A stretch of 64,000 nt of DNA from Jiangella alba. GTDB taxonomy: Bacteria > Actinomycetota > Actinomycetes > Jiangellales > Jiangellaceae. The stretch covers positions 1,240,001 to 1,304,000 of the forward strand of contig NZ_FNUC01000004.1 of NCBI RefSeq assembly GCF_900106035.1, in the 5' to 3' direction. Position 1 is the first letter of the stretch, and each line of letters begins with the position of its first letter. This document shows, piece after piece, positions 1 to 7,340 of this stretch. The notes under the pieces were generated by a model. It made no database searches. It saw only the letters and a program-made list of their open reading frames with translations, and was not told the origin of the DNA. The position numbers and the translations under genes are program-made.

Positions 1-436
1 CGGGGTGCGGGTAGCGGGCCGACGGATCGGGGGTCGGGCCGGGGACGTGGTCGGGGTGCGGGTGGCCGGTCGACGGATGGTCGGTGGCGATGGCGGGGCC
101 GGCGGCGGGGCCGGGATCCTGGTCGGGACCGTGGCCGGGGAGGGGCATGAGGCCGTACTCGGAGCGGACCGTGGCGCAGTGGGCGAGCCCGTCGTCAGCG
201 GCGGAGGAGGCGCGATGAATGCCACGGAGCCGGGTGGCGGCGGTCTGCTCGCGCTGCTCGGTGTCTTCGCGCGTGCCGGCGTCGTCGTTGCGCAGCAGCT
301 GCTCCGTGCTCTGCACCGACGACGTGAAGCGGGCCAGGGTGGCGCAGTAGGCGCGCATGGCCGGGGTGCGGGCGGGCGCTGCGGAACTCGGCGTGGCGGG
401 GTCGCCGGTGGTACCGAACTCGACCTCGGCGGTCAT
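1..436 (-). CDS. Unknown helical, Pro/His-rich protein, N-terminal part only (runs off left edge)
   Basis: An open frame starts with ATG at 436 and stays open to the window edge, giving at least 145 residues. Its ATG overlaps the TGA of the upstream FtsK-like gene (ATGA), so the two are almost certainly translationally coupled. The first ~90 residues are Ala/Arg/Glu-rich and look helical. From about residue 110 the chain becomes Pro/His/Gly/Asp-rich and begins a short peptide repeat: DHPSTGHPHPDHVPGP is followed by DPSARYPHP, mirrored in the DNA by near-copies at 1-30 and 52-80. I do not recognise the family. Its job is probably tied to the ATPase made just before it. Whether the repeats continue cannot be seen. 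Confidence 0.65.
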   Translation of the reverse strand, partial: MTAEVEFGTTGDPATPSSAAPARTPAMRAYCATLARFTSSVQSTEQLLRNDDAGTREDTEQREQTAATRLRGIHRASSAADDGLAHCATVRSEYGLMPLPGHGPDQDPGPAAGPAIATDHPSTGHPHPDHVPGPTPDPSARYPHP

Positions 437-3270
437 GGCGTCGCTCCGAACCCGGTGGCGGGCGCCTCGCCAGCGCCGTGCGGCCCGGCGGCGTCGGGGG
501 CAGGCCCGCCATGGGGTGCAGCCGGACGGGGATCGGGGAGGACGGCGCCGACCTGGAGGGGATCGAGCAGGACGGGGTCGGCGTCGCCGGCGAGGTCGTG
601 GAACCAGAGGCGCCCACGCGACGCGGGGAAGGGTGGGCGGACGCGGAGGAAGGAGGTGGTGTCGATGAGGTCTCCGCCGGCGTCGGCCCGCAGCTGCAGC
701 CGTTCGCCGTGCTGGCCGAGCTTGCGCATCCGGTCGGGGGTGTCGAGCCAGATGAGCGGGAACACCGACAACGCCGGCCCGGTGCCGCACAGCCAGCCTA
801 GCGGGTGGGGCTCGTCGGAGTAGAGCGGCGCCTCGACGCCGGAGTACTGCAGGCCGAGGACGGCGACGAACACCGGGCCGGATGGGCGGGTGGCGACGCG
901 GGGGAGGTCGTCGAGCTGGGACTCGTCCAGCACCTCGACCCGCGGGCCGAGCCATTCGACCACCTGGTCGAGGGGGCGGCGGCCGGGGATGCGCGGGGGC
1001 AGGAGATCGACGACGACGAAGCCGGCGTCGTCGGAACCGGGCTGCAGGGCGAGCCCGGCCAGCATGGCGCTGACGGCGCCGACGGCGTGGGCTTCGTCGC
1101 GGCCGGCCAGCAGCAGCCCGCGCCCGTCGCCGGCACGGGCCGGCACCCCCACCAGCGGCGGCGAGACACCCACGGGCGCGCCGACGTAGACGGTGGGCGA
1201 AGGGGCGGACGCCAGCACGGGCGCGGCGTCGGCCAGCTCGACGCCGCCGGTGCCGCGGCTGACGCGGATGCGGGGATCGGGGCCGAACCGGGCGACGACG
1301 GAGTCGCGGATGCGGCGGCGGTCGTCGGCGTCGAGCAGCCCGCCCTGAAACAGCTGGTCGGCGTCTCTGTCGCCGCGCGCGTGGTTGAGCACGCCGGAGC
1401 CGCGGCGGCCGGTGTCGAGGCGGTCGCGGACGGTGCGGTCGAGCAGCAGGCTGAGTTCGTCGGGCTTGCACCGCAGCCCGACCCGCAGCTCGAGCTGGTC
1501 GAAGACGGACGCCTTCTGGGCGGCCCGGCCGGTGCCGACGGAGTTGAGGCTCTGCGTGGCCAGCAGCACGTGGACGCCCTGGCTGCGGCCCTGCTTGACC
1601 AGGACGTCGAGGGTGTTCCAGGCGGCGTCCTCGGTGGGCCCGGCGAGCATGAGCTGGAACTCGTCGGCGACGAACAGCACCCGCGGCAGCACCTCACCGG
1701 TGGCCTCGCGGTACTGGGCGATGTTCTTGATCTCGCGGCCGCTGGCGGCGGACGCCTCTTTGAACAGCTGCTTGCGCTGGGCGTCGACGGCGGCGAGGTG
1801 CTGCAGGACGCCGAGCGCGAAGGTGGCGTCGGCCTCGATGCCGACGGCGCGCACGTGCGGCAGCGCGGGCCGCCCGGGCCGGGGCGCGTACTCGGCGAAC
1901 TCGACGCCGGCCTTCATGTCGAGGAGGTACAGCTCGACCTCCTCGGGCGGGTACCGGTGCGCGAGCGCGTGGATGAAGGCGTGCAGCAGCGTCGTCTTGC
2001 CGGAGCCGGACGGCCCGACGACGATGCCGCCGATGGCCACGCCTTCGTCGTCGCCGACCGCGAGCTCGAGGGCGGAGCCGTCGGCGGCCTGGCCGACGGT
2101 GGCGGCGATGCGGGTGTGGGTGGTGCCGGCGCCGGGACGCTCGGCGGCCAGCAGGTCGCCGAGCACGACCGGGCGGTTGACGCCGCGACGGACCGCCGGG
2201 GCCAGGATGGTGGTGAGGAACCGGTGCTGCGCCGAGCCGGGTGGGTTGGGGCAGCGCACCCGCGCGTGGTGCAGCAGCGCCGGCGGCGACGACGCCCAGG
2301 TGGCGCCGCCCTCGTGGTCGACGTGCAGGTGTTCGGCGTGCTCGAGGAGGTCGGCGAGCGCGACGCCCTGCGGCAGCTCGCGCCCGGTGTCGATGACGGC
2401 GACCACGGCGACGCCGCAGCGGTTGCCCGTGCGCGCCAGCGACCAGAGCTGCTGGGCGTCGTCGGCGGTGAGGTGCGGGCCCAGCCCGGCCGCGAGCACC
2501 AGCGAGCACGGGATGCCCTGCGCGTTGCCCTCGCGCAAGCGGGTGACCAGGGAGTCGTCGTCGCCGAGCAGCACCTGGCTGTTGAGCCGGTGGACGTGCT
2601 CGCGCAGCGCCCGCAGCTCGGCCGAGACCTCCTCGTGGGTGGCCCGCACGCCGCCGGCGACCAGCGGCTCGGGCAGCCGGCTGAGGACGCCGAGGTTCTG
2701 CCCGAGCCCGCCGGGGTCGAGCAGGTGCAGCCGCAGCGAGCCGGGCAGCGCGGACGCGAGCGCACGGGTGACGAACGCCTGCGCGAGGTTGTGCGCCGGC
2801 GCGCGGCCGCCGGGTGCGTGCGTGATGACGACGTTGCCGCCGAGCGCGGGCAGCACGAACGGCAGCTCGACGATGTTGCTCGGCGACGCGAGCCCGAGCG
2901 TGGCGGCACGCACGACCTGGGTGACGTCGACGGGTTGGTCGTACGGCTCGGCCCAGAGCGGGGACTCCCAGCCCTCGTGCGCGTAGCCGGGGCCGCGGCC
3001 GAGCAGTTCGGTGATGTCGAGGCGGACGCGGTCGGCGGCGGCCAGCAGCGACGCGTGCGACCGGGCCTGCCTGCGCCGGGAGTCGCGGGCGATGGCCTGC
3101 TGGTCGTCGGCGAGCCGGCGACGTTCGCGCTCGGCGGCGGCGTGAGCCAGCGTGCGCAGGTGGAGTGCGGCGTCCTCGGTGGCCTGGACGGCGTGCGCCA
3201 GGGCGGCCGGGCCGTCGTCGTCGGGGCCGGGACCGCGGAGAAGACCGAGGTGGAGGGCGGATACGCGCAT
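433..3270 (-). CDS. FtsK/SpoIIIE-type P-loop ATPase without a membrane anchor
   Basis: A 945-residue protein. Residues ~25-90 are a charged Ala/Arg/Glu-rich probable coiled coil; ~110-370 form a first ATPase-like domain with LLDPGGLGQNLGVL but no intact Walker A; ~400-680 form the active-looking FtsK/SpoIIIE domain, with Walker A GPSGSGKT at 419-426 and Walker B VLFVADEF near 531-538. A third, degenerate domain seems to fill ~690-880, and the tail is Pro/Gly-rich. I see no hydrophobic membrane segments, unlike FtsK, SpoIIIE or EccC of type VII secretion. ATG at 3268-3270 follows a good AGGAAGG site. It probably moves DNA or protein by ATP hydrolysis; the substrate is unknown. The downstream partner is coupled by ATGA. 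Confidence 0.8.
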   Translation of the reverse strand: MRVSALHLGLLRGPGPDDDGPAALAHAVQATEDAALHLRTLAHAAAERERRRLADDQQAIARDSRRRQARSHASLLAAADRVRLDITELLGRGPGYAHEGWESPLWAEPYDQPVDVTQVVRAATLGLASPSNIVELPFVLPALGGNVVITHAPGGRAPAHNLAQAFVTRALASALPGSLRLHLLDPGGLGQNLGVLSRLPEPLVAGGVRATHEEVSAELRALREHVHRLNSQVLLGDDDSLVTRLREGNAQGIPCSLVLAAGLGPHLTADDAQQLWSLARTGNRCGVAVVAVIDTGRELPQGVALADLLEHAEHLHVDHEGGATWASSPPALLHHARVRCPNPPGSAQHRFLTTILAPAVRRGVNRPVVLGDLLAAERPGAGTTHTRIAATVGQAADGSALELAVGDDEGVAIGGIVVGPSGSGKTTLLHAFIHALAHRYPPEEVELYLLDMKAGVEFAEYAPRPGRPALPHVRAVGIEADATFALGVLQHLAAVDAQRKQLFKEASAASGREIKNIAQYREATGEVLPRVLFVADEFQLMLAGPTEDAAWNTLDVLVKQGRSQGVHVLLATQSLNSVGTGRAAQKASVFDQLELRVGLRCKPDELSLLLDRTVRDRLDTGRRGSGVLNHARGDRDADQLFQGGLLDADDRRRIRDSVVARFGPDPRIRVSRGTGGVELADAAPVLASAPSPTVYVGAPVGVSPPLVGVPARAGDGRGLLLAGRDEAHAVGAVSAMLAGLALQPGSDDAGFVVVDLLPPRIPGRRPLDQVVEWLGPRVEVLDESQLDDLPRVATRPSGPVFVAVLGLQYSGVEAPLYSDEPHPLGWLCGTGPALSVFPLIWLDTPDRMRKLGQHGERLQLRADAGGDLIDTTSFLRVRPPFPASRGRLWFHDLAGDADPVLLDPLQVGAVLPDPRPAAPHGGPAPDAAGPHGAGEAPATGFGATP

Positions 3271-3343
3271 GCCTGCCCTTCCTGTCGAGTGCCTGTCCCC
3301 TACGAAAGTGCGCGGGATGGCCGGTTTGTGACCGGGAAGGGCG

Positions 3344-3483
3344 GAGGGATCTGCGGGGAGGGTCAGCGACGGGACGTGGCCGGCGACGGGGCGAGGTCAG
3401 CGGCGCCGAGGGATCTGCGGGACGCGGCCGGCGACGGGCCGGCGGCAGGGCCGGCGACAGGGTCAGCGGCGGGACGTGGCCGG
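3344..3483. repeat. Imperfect direct repeats in the intergenic spacer
   Basis: GGTCAGCGACGGGACGTGGC at 3361 recurs at 3461 with one mismatch (22 of 23 bases over the full repeat). GAGGGATCTGCGGG at 3344-3357 recurs at 3408-3421, and GGTCAGCGGC also occurs at 3395-3404. The units sit ~65-100 bp apart upstream of the FtsK-like gene, in a 296-bp spacer where I see no convincing gene. They may be local duplications or regulator sites. Confidence 0.5.
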
Positions 3484-3566
3484 GAACGACGCGGCCGGCC
3501 GACTCCGGGGTGTCGGCCGGCAGGAGGTGCTCGAGAGGGACGTGGCGTCATCCGAACGGACGACGG

Positions 3567-4055
3567 TCAGAAGAAATCGTCCTGACCGTCATCGGGAACT
3601 CGGACAAACCGTTCGATCATTTCCGCTTCGGTTTCCCATTCGGGATACTTGACCAAGATCGAACTGGTTACTATTCCGACCACCAGGCCCACTCCGAACA
3701 CCCAGAGGTCCGCTGAGAACCAACCGAGCAGAGCAATGGCGCCGGCCGCCGTGAGCGCGCCTTGGCCCACGACCGTCGCCCAGCCGGCGACGTAGTCGTT
3801 GTCGCGGCGCCGCGCGATGAAATCGACCCCGCCGCACGCGAGGCCGACGACCGCCACGGGAATGAAGGCCGCATGAAGAGTGGCCACGCCCGCGAGGTCG
3901 GCGAGCGTCGCCAGTGCGGCCAGGACGATCGCCACGATCGAGGCGATCATCGTGCCGATACCGAGCAGCAACAGCTTGGTCTGCCGAACCGCCATCGAGG
4001 TGTAGGCCTCGACGGCGGCGTTCTCGGCGTTCACCAAATCGTCTCTGTATTCCAT
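3567..4055 (-). CDS. Small integral membrane protein, about four helices, unknown function
   Basis: A 162-residue protein. I place the start at ATG 4053-4055, which has a clear GAGAGGTG ribosome binding site; the same frame extends upstream to 4196, but that part is Ser/Arg-rich and unlike a protein. After a short acidic N-terminus (MEYRDDLVN) come hydrophobic segments near residues 25-50, 58-78, 88-105 and 110-130, then an acidic tail ending DDGQDDFF. I do not recognise a family. It lies between trxA and the FtsK-like gene on the same strand. Base composition around its 5' end is lower in GC than the neighbouring operon, so recent arrival is possible. It might be a membrane partner for the FtsK-like ATPase, but only proximity suggests that. 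Confidence 0.75.
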   Translation of the reverse strand: MEYRDDLVNAENAAVEAYTSMAVRQTKLLLLGIGTMIASIVAIVLAALATLADLAGVATLHAAFIPVAVVGLACGGVDFIARRRDNDYVAGWATVVGQGALTAAGAIALLGWFSADLWVFGVGLVVGIVTSSILVKYPEWETEAEMIERFVRVPDDGQDDFF

Positions 4056-4351
4056 GTACACCTCTCGCCTGACGTCCCAGGAGCCCCGGTCACTGACACG
4101 GTAGGTGTCCGAGCAAGGACTTCCGTGACGAGATGATCCGGGAGAACTCGGCGCTCGGCAAACGGAGCGGCTCGTTTCTGCGGATACGACATTCAATGTC
4201 GGTTTCGGTCCTCAGGGCAAGAGGTCCGGAGCAAACTAGTACGCGATACAACGTGTTTTTCAGGCGATTGTGGCGGTTATGTCCGATTGATTTTTCGTCC
4301 GGATGGATGAGCGCGGCCGGCGTTCGGCCGATGCGGCGCCGAACGCGACGA
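4056..4351. other. AT-richer intergenic region upstream of the small membrane protein
   Basis: No credible gene is seen here. The stretch around 4225-4300 is clearly AT-richer than its surroundings and probably carries the promoter of the minus-strand gene that starts at 4055. A perfect short inverted repeat lies at 4187-4201. Confidence 0.5.
4187..4201. promoter_or_regulatory. Candidate operator: CGACATT-C-AATGTCG
   Basis: A perfect 7-bp inverted repeat with a one-base centre, ~130 bp upstream of the small membrane protein gene. Size and symmetry suit a dimeric regulator. Which protein would bind is unknown. Confidence 0.4.
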
Positions 4352-4388
4352 CGCCCGCCGGGCGGACCGTGGGGTCCACCGGCGGGCG
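4352..4388 (-). terminator. Hairpin downstream of trxA
   Basis: CGCCCGCCGG at 4352-4361 pairs with CCGGCGGGCG at 4379-4388, with an inner GGACC/GGTCC pairing. It lies ~50 bases past the trxA stop on the minus strand and has no T-run, as is common for actinomycete terminators. It probably ends the sigM-trxA transcripts. Confidence 0.6.
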
Positions 4389-4439
4389 CCGGGAGCGGCC
4401 TTCGGGCGGCCGCGGAGCCGCGTCGTCGACGGGCGGGCG

Positions 4440-4763
4440 TCAGCCCACGTAGTCGGCGAGGTCGTTGAGCAGAGCGGCCTTCGGCTTGGCGCCGACGATC
4501 TGCTTGACGACCTGACCGCCGGAGTAGACGTTGAGCGCCGGGATGGAGGTGATGCGGTAGCTGGCCGCGATCTCCGGGTTCTCGTCGACGTTGAGCTTGA
4601 CGATCTCGAGGTTGTCCTGCGAGGCGGCGATCTCCTCGAGGACCGGGGCGATCATGCGGCACGGCCCGCACCACTCGGCCCAGAAGTCGACGAGAACGGG
4701 CTTGTCGCTCTGCAGGACCTTCGCGTCGAAGTCGGCGGTGGTGACGTGCTGGATGTTGCCCAT
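4440..4763 (-). CDS. trxA: Thioredoxin
   Basis: A 107-residue cytoplasmic dithiol reductant of normal thioredoxin length. The active site WCGPC lies near residues 31-35, within the usual VDFWAEWCGPCRMIAP context, and the cis-proline loop SIPAL lies near 74-78. It passes electrons from thioredoxin reductase to ribonucleotide reductase, peroxiredoxins and damaged disulfides. ATG at 4761-4763 has an AAGGAG site. It follows trxB by 47 bp on the same strand, so both enzymes of the system are probably co-transcribed, ending at the hairpin at 4352-4388. In relatives this pair is linked to SigM-controlled oxidative and envelope stress. Confidence 0.97.
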   Translation of the reverse strand: MGNIQHVTTADFDAKVLQSDKPVLVDFWAEWCGPCRMIAPVLEEIAASQDNLEIVKLNVDENPEIAASYRITSIPALNVYSGGQVVKQIVGAKPKAALLNDLADYVG

Positions 4764-4810
4764 GTGTGACTCCTTGATGGTGGGCGTTTCTCTGGTGACG
4801 GAGCTCGGTG

Positions 4811-5782
4811 TCAGCGGACGGCGAGCTCGGGCGTGGCGGCCTTCTCGGCGGCCTCGAGGTCGGCGAGGTACCGCTCGGCGTCGAGGGCGGCCTGGCAGCC
4901 GGTGCCGGCCGCGGTGATGGCCTGGCGGTAGATGTGGTCGACGACGTCGCCGGCGGCGAACACGCCGGCCAGCTCGGTCTTCGTGGTGGGCGCGTCGACC
5001 AGCACGTAGCCTTCGTCGTCGAGGCGCAGCTGCCCCTGGAACAACTCCGACCGGGGGTCGTGGCCGATGGCGATGAACAGGCCGGTGACGGCCAGCTCAC
5101 GCTCGGCGCCGGTGACGGTGTCGCGCAGCCGCAACCCGCTGACCTTGTCGTCGCCGAGGACGTCGAGCACCTCGGTGTTCCACACGAACTCGATCTTGTC
5201 GTTCGCGAGGGCGCGCTCCTGCATGACCTTCGACGCGCGCAGGGAGTCGCGGCGGTGGATGACGTACACCTTGCGCGCGAAACGGGTGAGGAAGGTGGCC
5301 TCCTCCATGGCGGAGTCGCCACCGCCGACCACGGCGATGTCCTGCTCGCGGAAGAAGAAGCCGTCGCAGGTGGCGCACCACGAGACTCCGTGGCCGGACA
5401 GCCGCTTCTCGTTCACCAGACCCAGCTCGCGGTAGCGCGACCCGGTGGCGACGATGACGGCGCGCGCCCGGTGCACGTTGCCCTCGCTGTCGGTGACCGA
5501 CTTCACCGGCCCGGTGAGGTCGGCCTCGACGACGTCGCGGGTGAGGATCTCGGCGCCGAACCGCTCGGCCTGCGCGCGCATCTCTTCCATCAGCGCCGGG
5601 CCGAGGATGCCGTCGCGGAAGCCGGGGTAGTTCTCGACCTCGGTGGTGTTCATCAGGGCGCCGCCCCAGCTGACCTCGCCCTCGATGAGCAGCGGTTCGA
5701 GCCGCGCCCGGGCAGCGTACACAGCCGCCGTGTACCCGGCCGGCCCGGAACCGATGATGATCAGGTCGCGGATGTCGGTCAC
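4811..5782 (-). CDS. trxB: Thioredoxin reductase (NADPH)
   Basis: A 323-residue flavoprotein that reduces thioredoxin with NADPH. It has the FAD-binding [10 protein letters not shown] near the N-terminus, the redox pair in [11 protein letters not shown] near residue 135, the NADPH-binding [10 protein letters not shown], and the C-terminal FAD motif GVFAAGDV. I place the start at GTG 5780-5782, since [16 protein letters not shown] matches the usual N-terminus and AGGGAAGG lies just upstream; the frame could extend 14 codons to 5824. It lies between the anti-sigma gene and trxA on the same strand, consistent with SigM-linked thiol control. Confidence 0.96.
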   Translation of the reverse strand: MTDIRDLIIIGSGPAGYTAAVYAARARLEPLLIEGEVSWGGALMNTTEVENYPGFRDGILGPALMEEMRAQAERFGAEILTRDVVEADLTGPVKSVTDSEGNVHRARAVIVATGSRYRELGLVNEKRLSGHGVSWCATCDGFFFREQDIAVVGGGDSAMEEATFLTRFARKVYVIHRRDSLRASKVMQERALANDKIEFVWNTEVLDVLGDDKVSGLRLRDTVTGAERELAVTGLFIAIGHDPRSELFQGQLRLDDEGYVLVDAPTTKTELAGVFAAGDVVDHIYRQAITAAGTGCQAALDAERYLADLEAAEKAATPELAVR

Positions 5783-5859
5783 GCCTGTGCCTTCCCTAGC
5801 GTCGAGGTAGTACATCTGCCCCAACGGATCCTAGGCGGTCGGCATTCCCGGCGGGGCGC

Positions 5860-6690
5860 TCACTCGCTCTTCGGGACCTCGACCTGCGGCTGCATGGTCT
5901 CGTTGGTCGTGGAAGCGCAGGTGGTGATCAGCCAGCCGTCGTAGGTGGCGGTGTCGTCGAGCACGACGAGCACGCCCGAGCCGACGTTGGTGGCGCCGAC
6001 CAGCGGCAGGCCGAGCTCGTCGGCCAGTTCCTCGCCGCAGGTGTCGGGTCCGGCGGGGTCGGCGTCGCCCTGGACGACCTCGGTGACGGCGGTGATCAGC
6101 CGGGTGCGTTCGAGCGCCTCCGGCGCCGCCTCGACGGCCGCGGAGGAGGTGTCCAGCGGAGTCGACTGGGTGCCCTGCCGCGGGGCCGCGCCGGACGGCG
6201 CGGACATCGAGTAGCCGGGGGCGTCCTCGGTGTTGTCGCCGGCCTGGGCGTCGGCCGCGGCCGGCTGCCCGGCGCCGTCGCTGTCGTCGCCGCCACCACC
6301 GCCGCCACCGACGGCGACGTACCCGGCCAGGCCGAGGACCGCGACGCTCGCGGCGGCGGCCAGGCCCTGCGGCAGCCGGCGCCGGAACCACGCGACGGTG
6401 CCGCCGTCGGCCGCGCCGGAGTCGGCGGACGCGGCGGAGGCCGTGCCGCCGGACGCTCGCTCGGCCGCCAGCGCGTGCGAGATGCGCGCCGCCACGAACT
6501 CCGGGACCGGCAGCTCGGCCGGCAGGGCGCGCAGGGCGACGCTGACCTGGGCCAGCTCGTCGAGGGTGGCCTGGCAGGTGGGGCAGTCGTCGACATGAGC
6601 CTGCACCTCGCGCGCCTGGGCGTCGTCGAGGACGCCTTCGGCGAGGTCGGCCAGTACATGGGTAGGCGGATGGGCGCCGGCAGTGGTCAC
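5860..6690 (-). CDS. Membrane-anchored zinc-type anti-sigma factor, partner of SigM
   Basis: A 276-residue protein. The N-terminal cytoplasmic domain carries the anti-sigma zinc motif H32-x3-C36-x2-C39, which in this superfamily binds zinc and holds the cognate ECF sigma factor. A Ser/Ala-rich linker leads to one membrane helix near residues 108-127, followed by a Gly/Asp stretch and an extracellular domain of ~130 residues with two cysteines. The GTG start at 6690 overlaps the sigM stop (GTGA), with AGGAGGTGA upstream, so sigma and anti-sigma are made in step. Position and pairing match the SigM regulator RsmA of mycobacteria. The extracytoplasmic part may sense envelope state. Confidence 0.9.
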   Translation of the reverse strand: MTTAGAHPPTHVLADLAEGVLDDAQAREVQAHVDDCPTCQATLDELAQVSVALRALPAELPVPEFVAARISHALAAERASGGTASAASADSGAADGGTVAWFRRRLPQGLAAAASVAVLGLAGYVAVGGGGGGGDDSDGAGQPAAADAQAGDNTEDAPGYSMSAPSGAAPRQGTQSTPLDTSSAAVEAAPEALERTRLITAVTEVVQGDADPAGPDTCGEELADELGLPLVGATNVGSGVLVVLDDTATYDGWLITTCASTTNETMQPQVEVPKSE

Positions 6691-7340
6691 CGATGCTCAC
6701 CTCCTGTTCCACGCGACGTCCCAGATGGGACGTCGCCACCGGCGCCTTGGTTCCCGGTGGTGCTCAGCCGGCCGGGGGCCAGCAGCGGGACGAGCTTGGC
6801 GCGGGCGCGGGCGCAGCGGCTCTTGATGGTGCCGACGGGGAGTCCGAGCAGTTCGGCCGCCTCGGCGACCGGGAACCCCTCGACGTCGACGAGGATGAGC
6901 GGCAGCCGCTGGTCGGCCGGCAGCGTGGCCAGCGCCTGCTCGAGGTCGACCCGCAGGGCGGTGCGCTCGGCGGGGTCGCTGGACGGTTCGGTGGCCGGTG
7001 CGACGCCCGGGATCTCGGTGCCGTCGAAGGCGACCGGGTCGGCGGGACGGGCGGCCTGGTGGCGGACGCGGTCGAGACAGGCGTTGACGACGATGCGGTG
7101 CAGCCAGGTGGTGACCGCGGACTCGGACCGGAACGACCCGGCCCGCCGGAACGCGTTGATCATGGCGTCCTGCAAGGCGTCGGCGGCGTCGTGCGGGTCG
7201 CCGAGCGTGCGCAGCGCGACCGCCCACATGCGGTCCTGGTGCCGCCTCACCAGCTCACCGAAGGCGTCGGGGTCGCCGTCGACGTGCTGACGCAGGAGTT
7301 GCTCGTCGGGCACCCGGGGACCGGGCGCGGACTGCGTCAC
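6687..7340 (-). CDS. sigM: ECF RNA polymerase sigma factor, SigM-like
   Basis: A 217-residue ECF sigma factor. Region 2 covers about residues 15-80 (DAFGELVRRHQDRMWAVALR and the DAADALQDAM segment, which bind core polymerase and the -10 element). Region 4 covers ~140-195 (LPADQRLPLILVDVEGF, then the helix-turn-helix LLGLPVGTIKSRCARARAKL). GTG at 7338-7340 has GGAGGTG and overlaps the murJ stop; the frame extends to 7412 but that part looks non-coding. The end overlaps the anti-sigma start. The murJ-sigM-anti-sigma-trxB-trxA order is the SigM locus of actinobacteria, where this factor responds to oxidative or envelope stress. Confidence 0.93.
   Translation of the reverse strand: MTQSAPGPRVPDEQLLRQHVDGDPDAFGELVRRHQDRMWAVALRTLGDPHDAADALQDAMINAFRRAGSFRSESAVTTWLHRIVVNACLDRVRHQAARPADPVAFDGTEIPGVAPATEPSSDPAERTALRVDLEQALATLPADQRLPLILVDVEGFPVAEAAELLGLPVGTIKSRCARARAKLVPLLAPGRLSTTGNQGAGGDVPSGTSRGTGGEHR

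Noticed and set aside
5-823. Plus-strand frame at the left edge
   Set aside because: Gly/Ala/Arg-rich shadow; the minus strand holds the coupled ATPase and partner genes.
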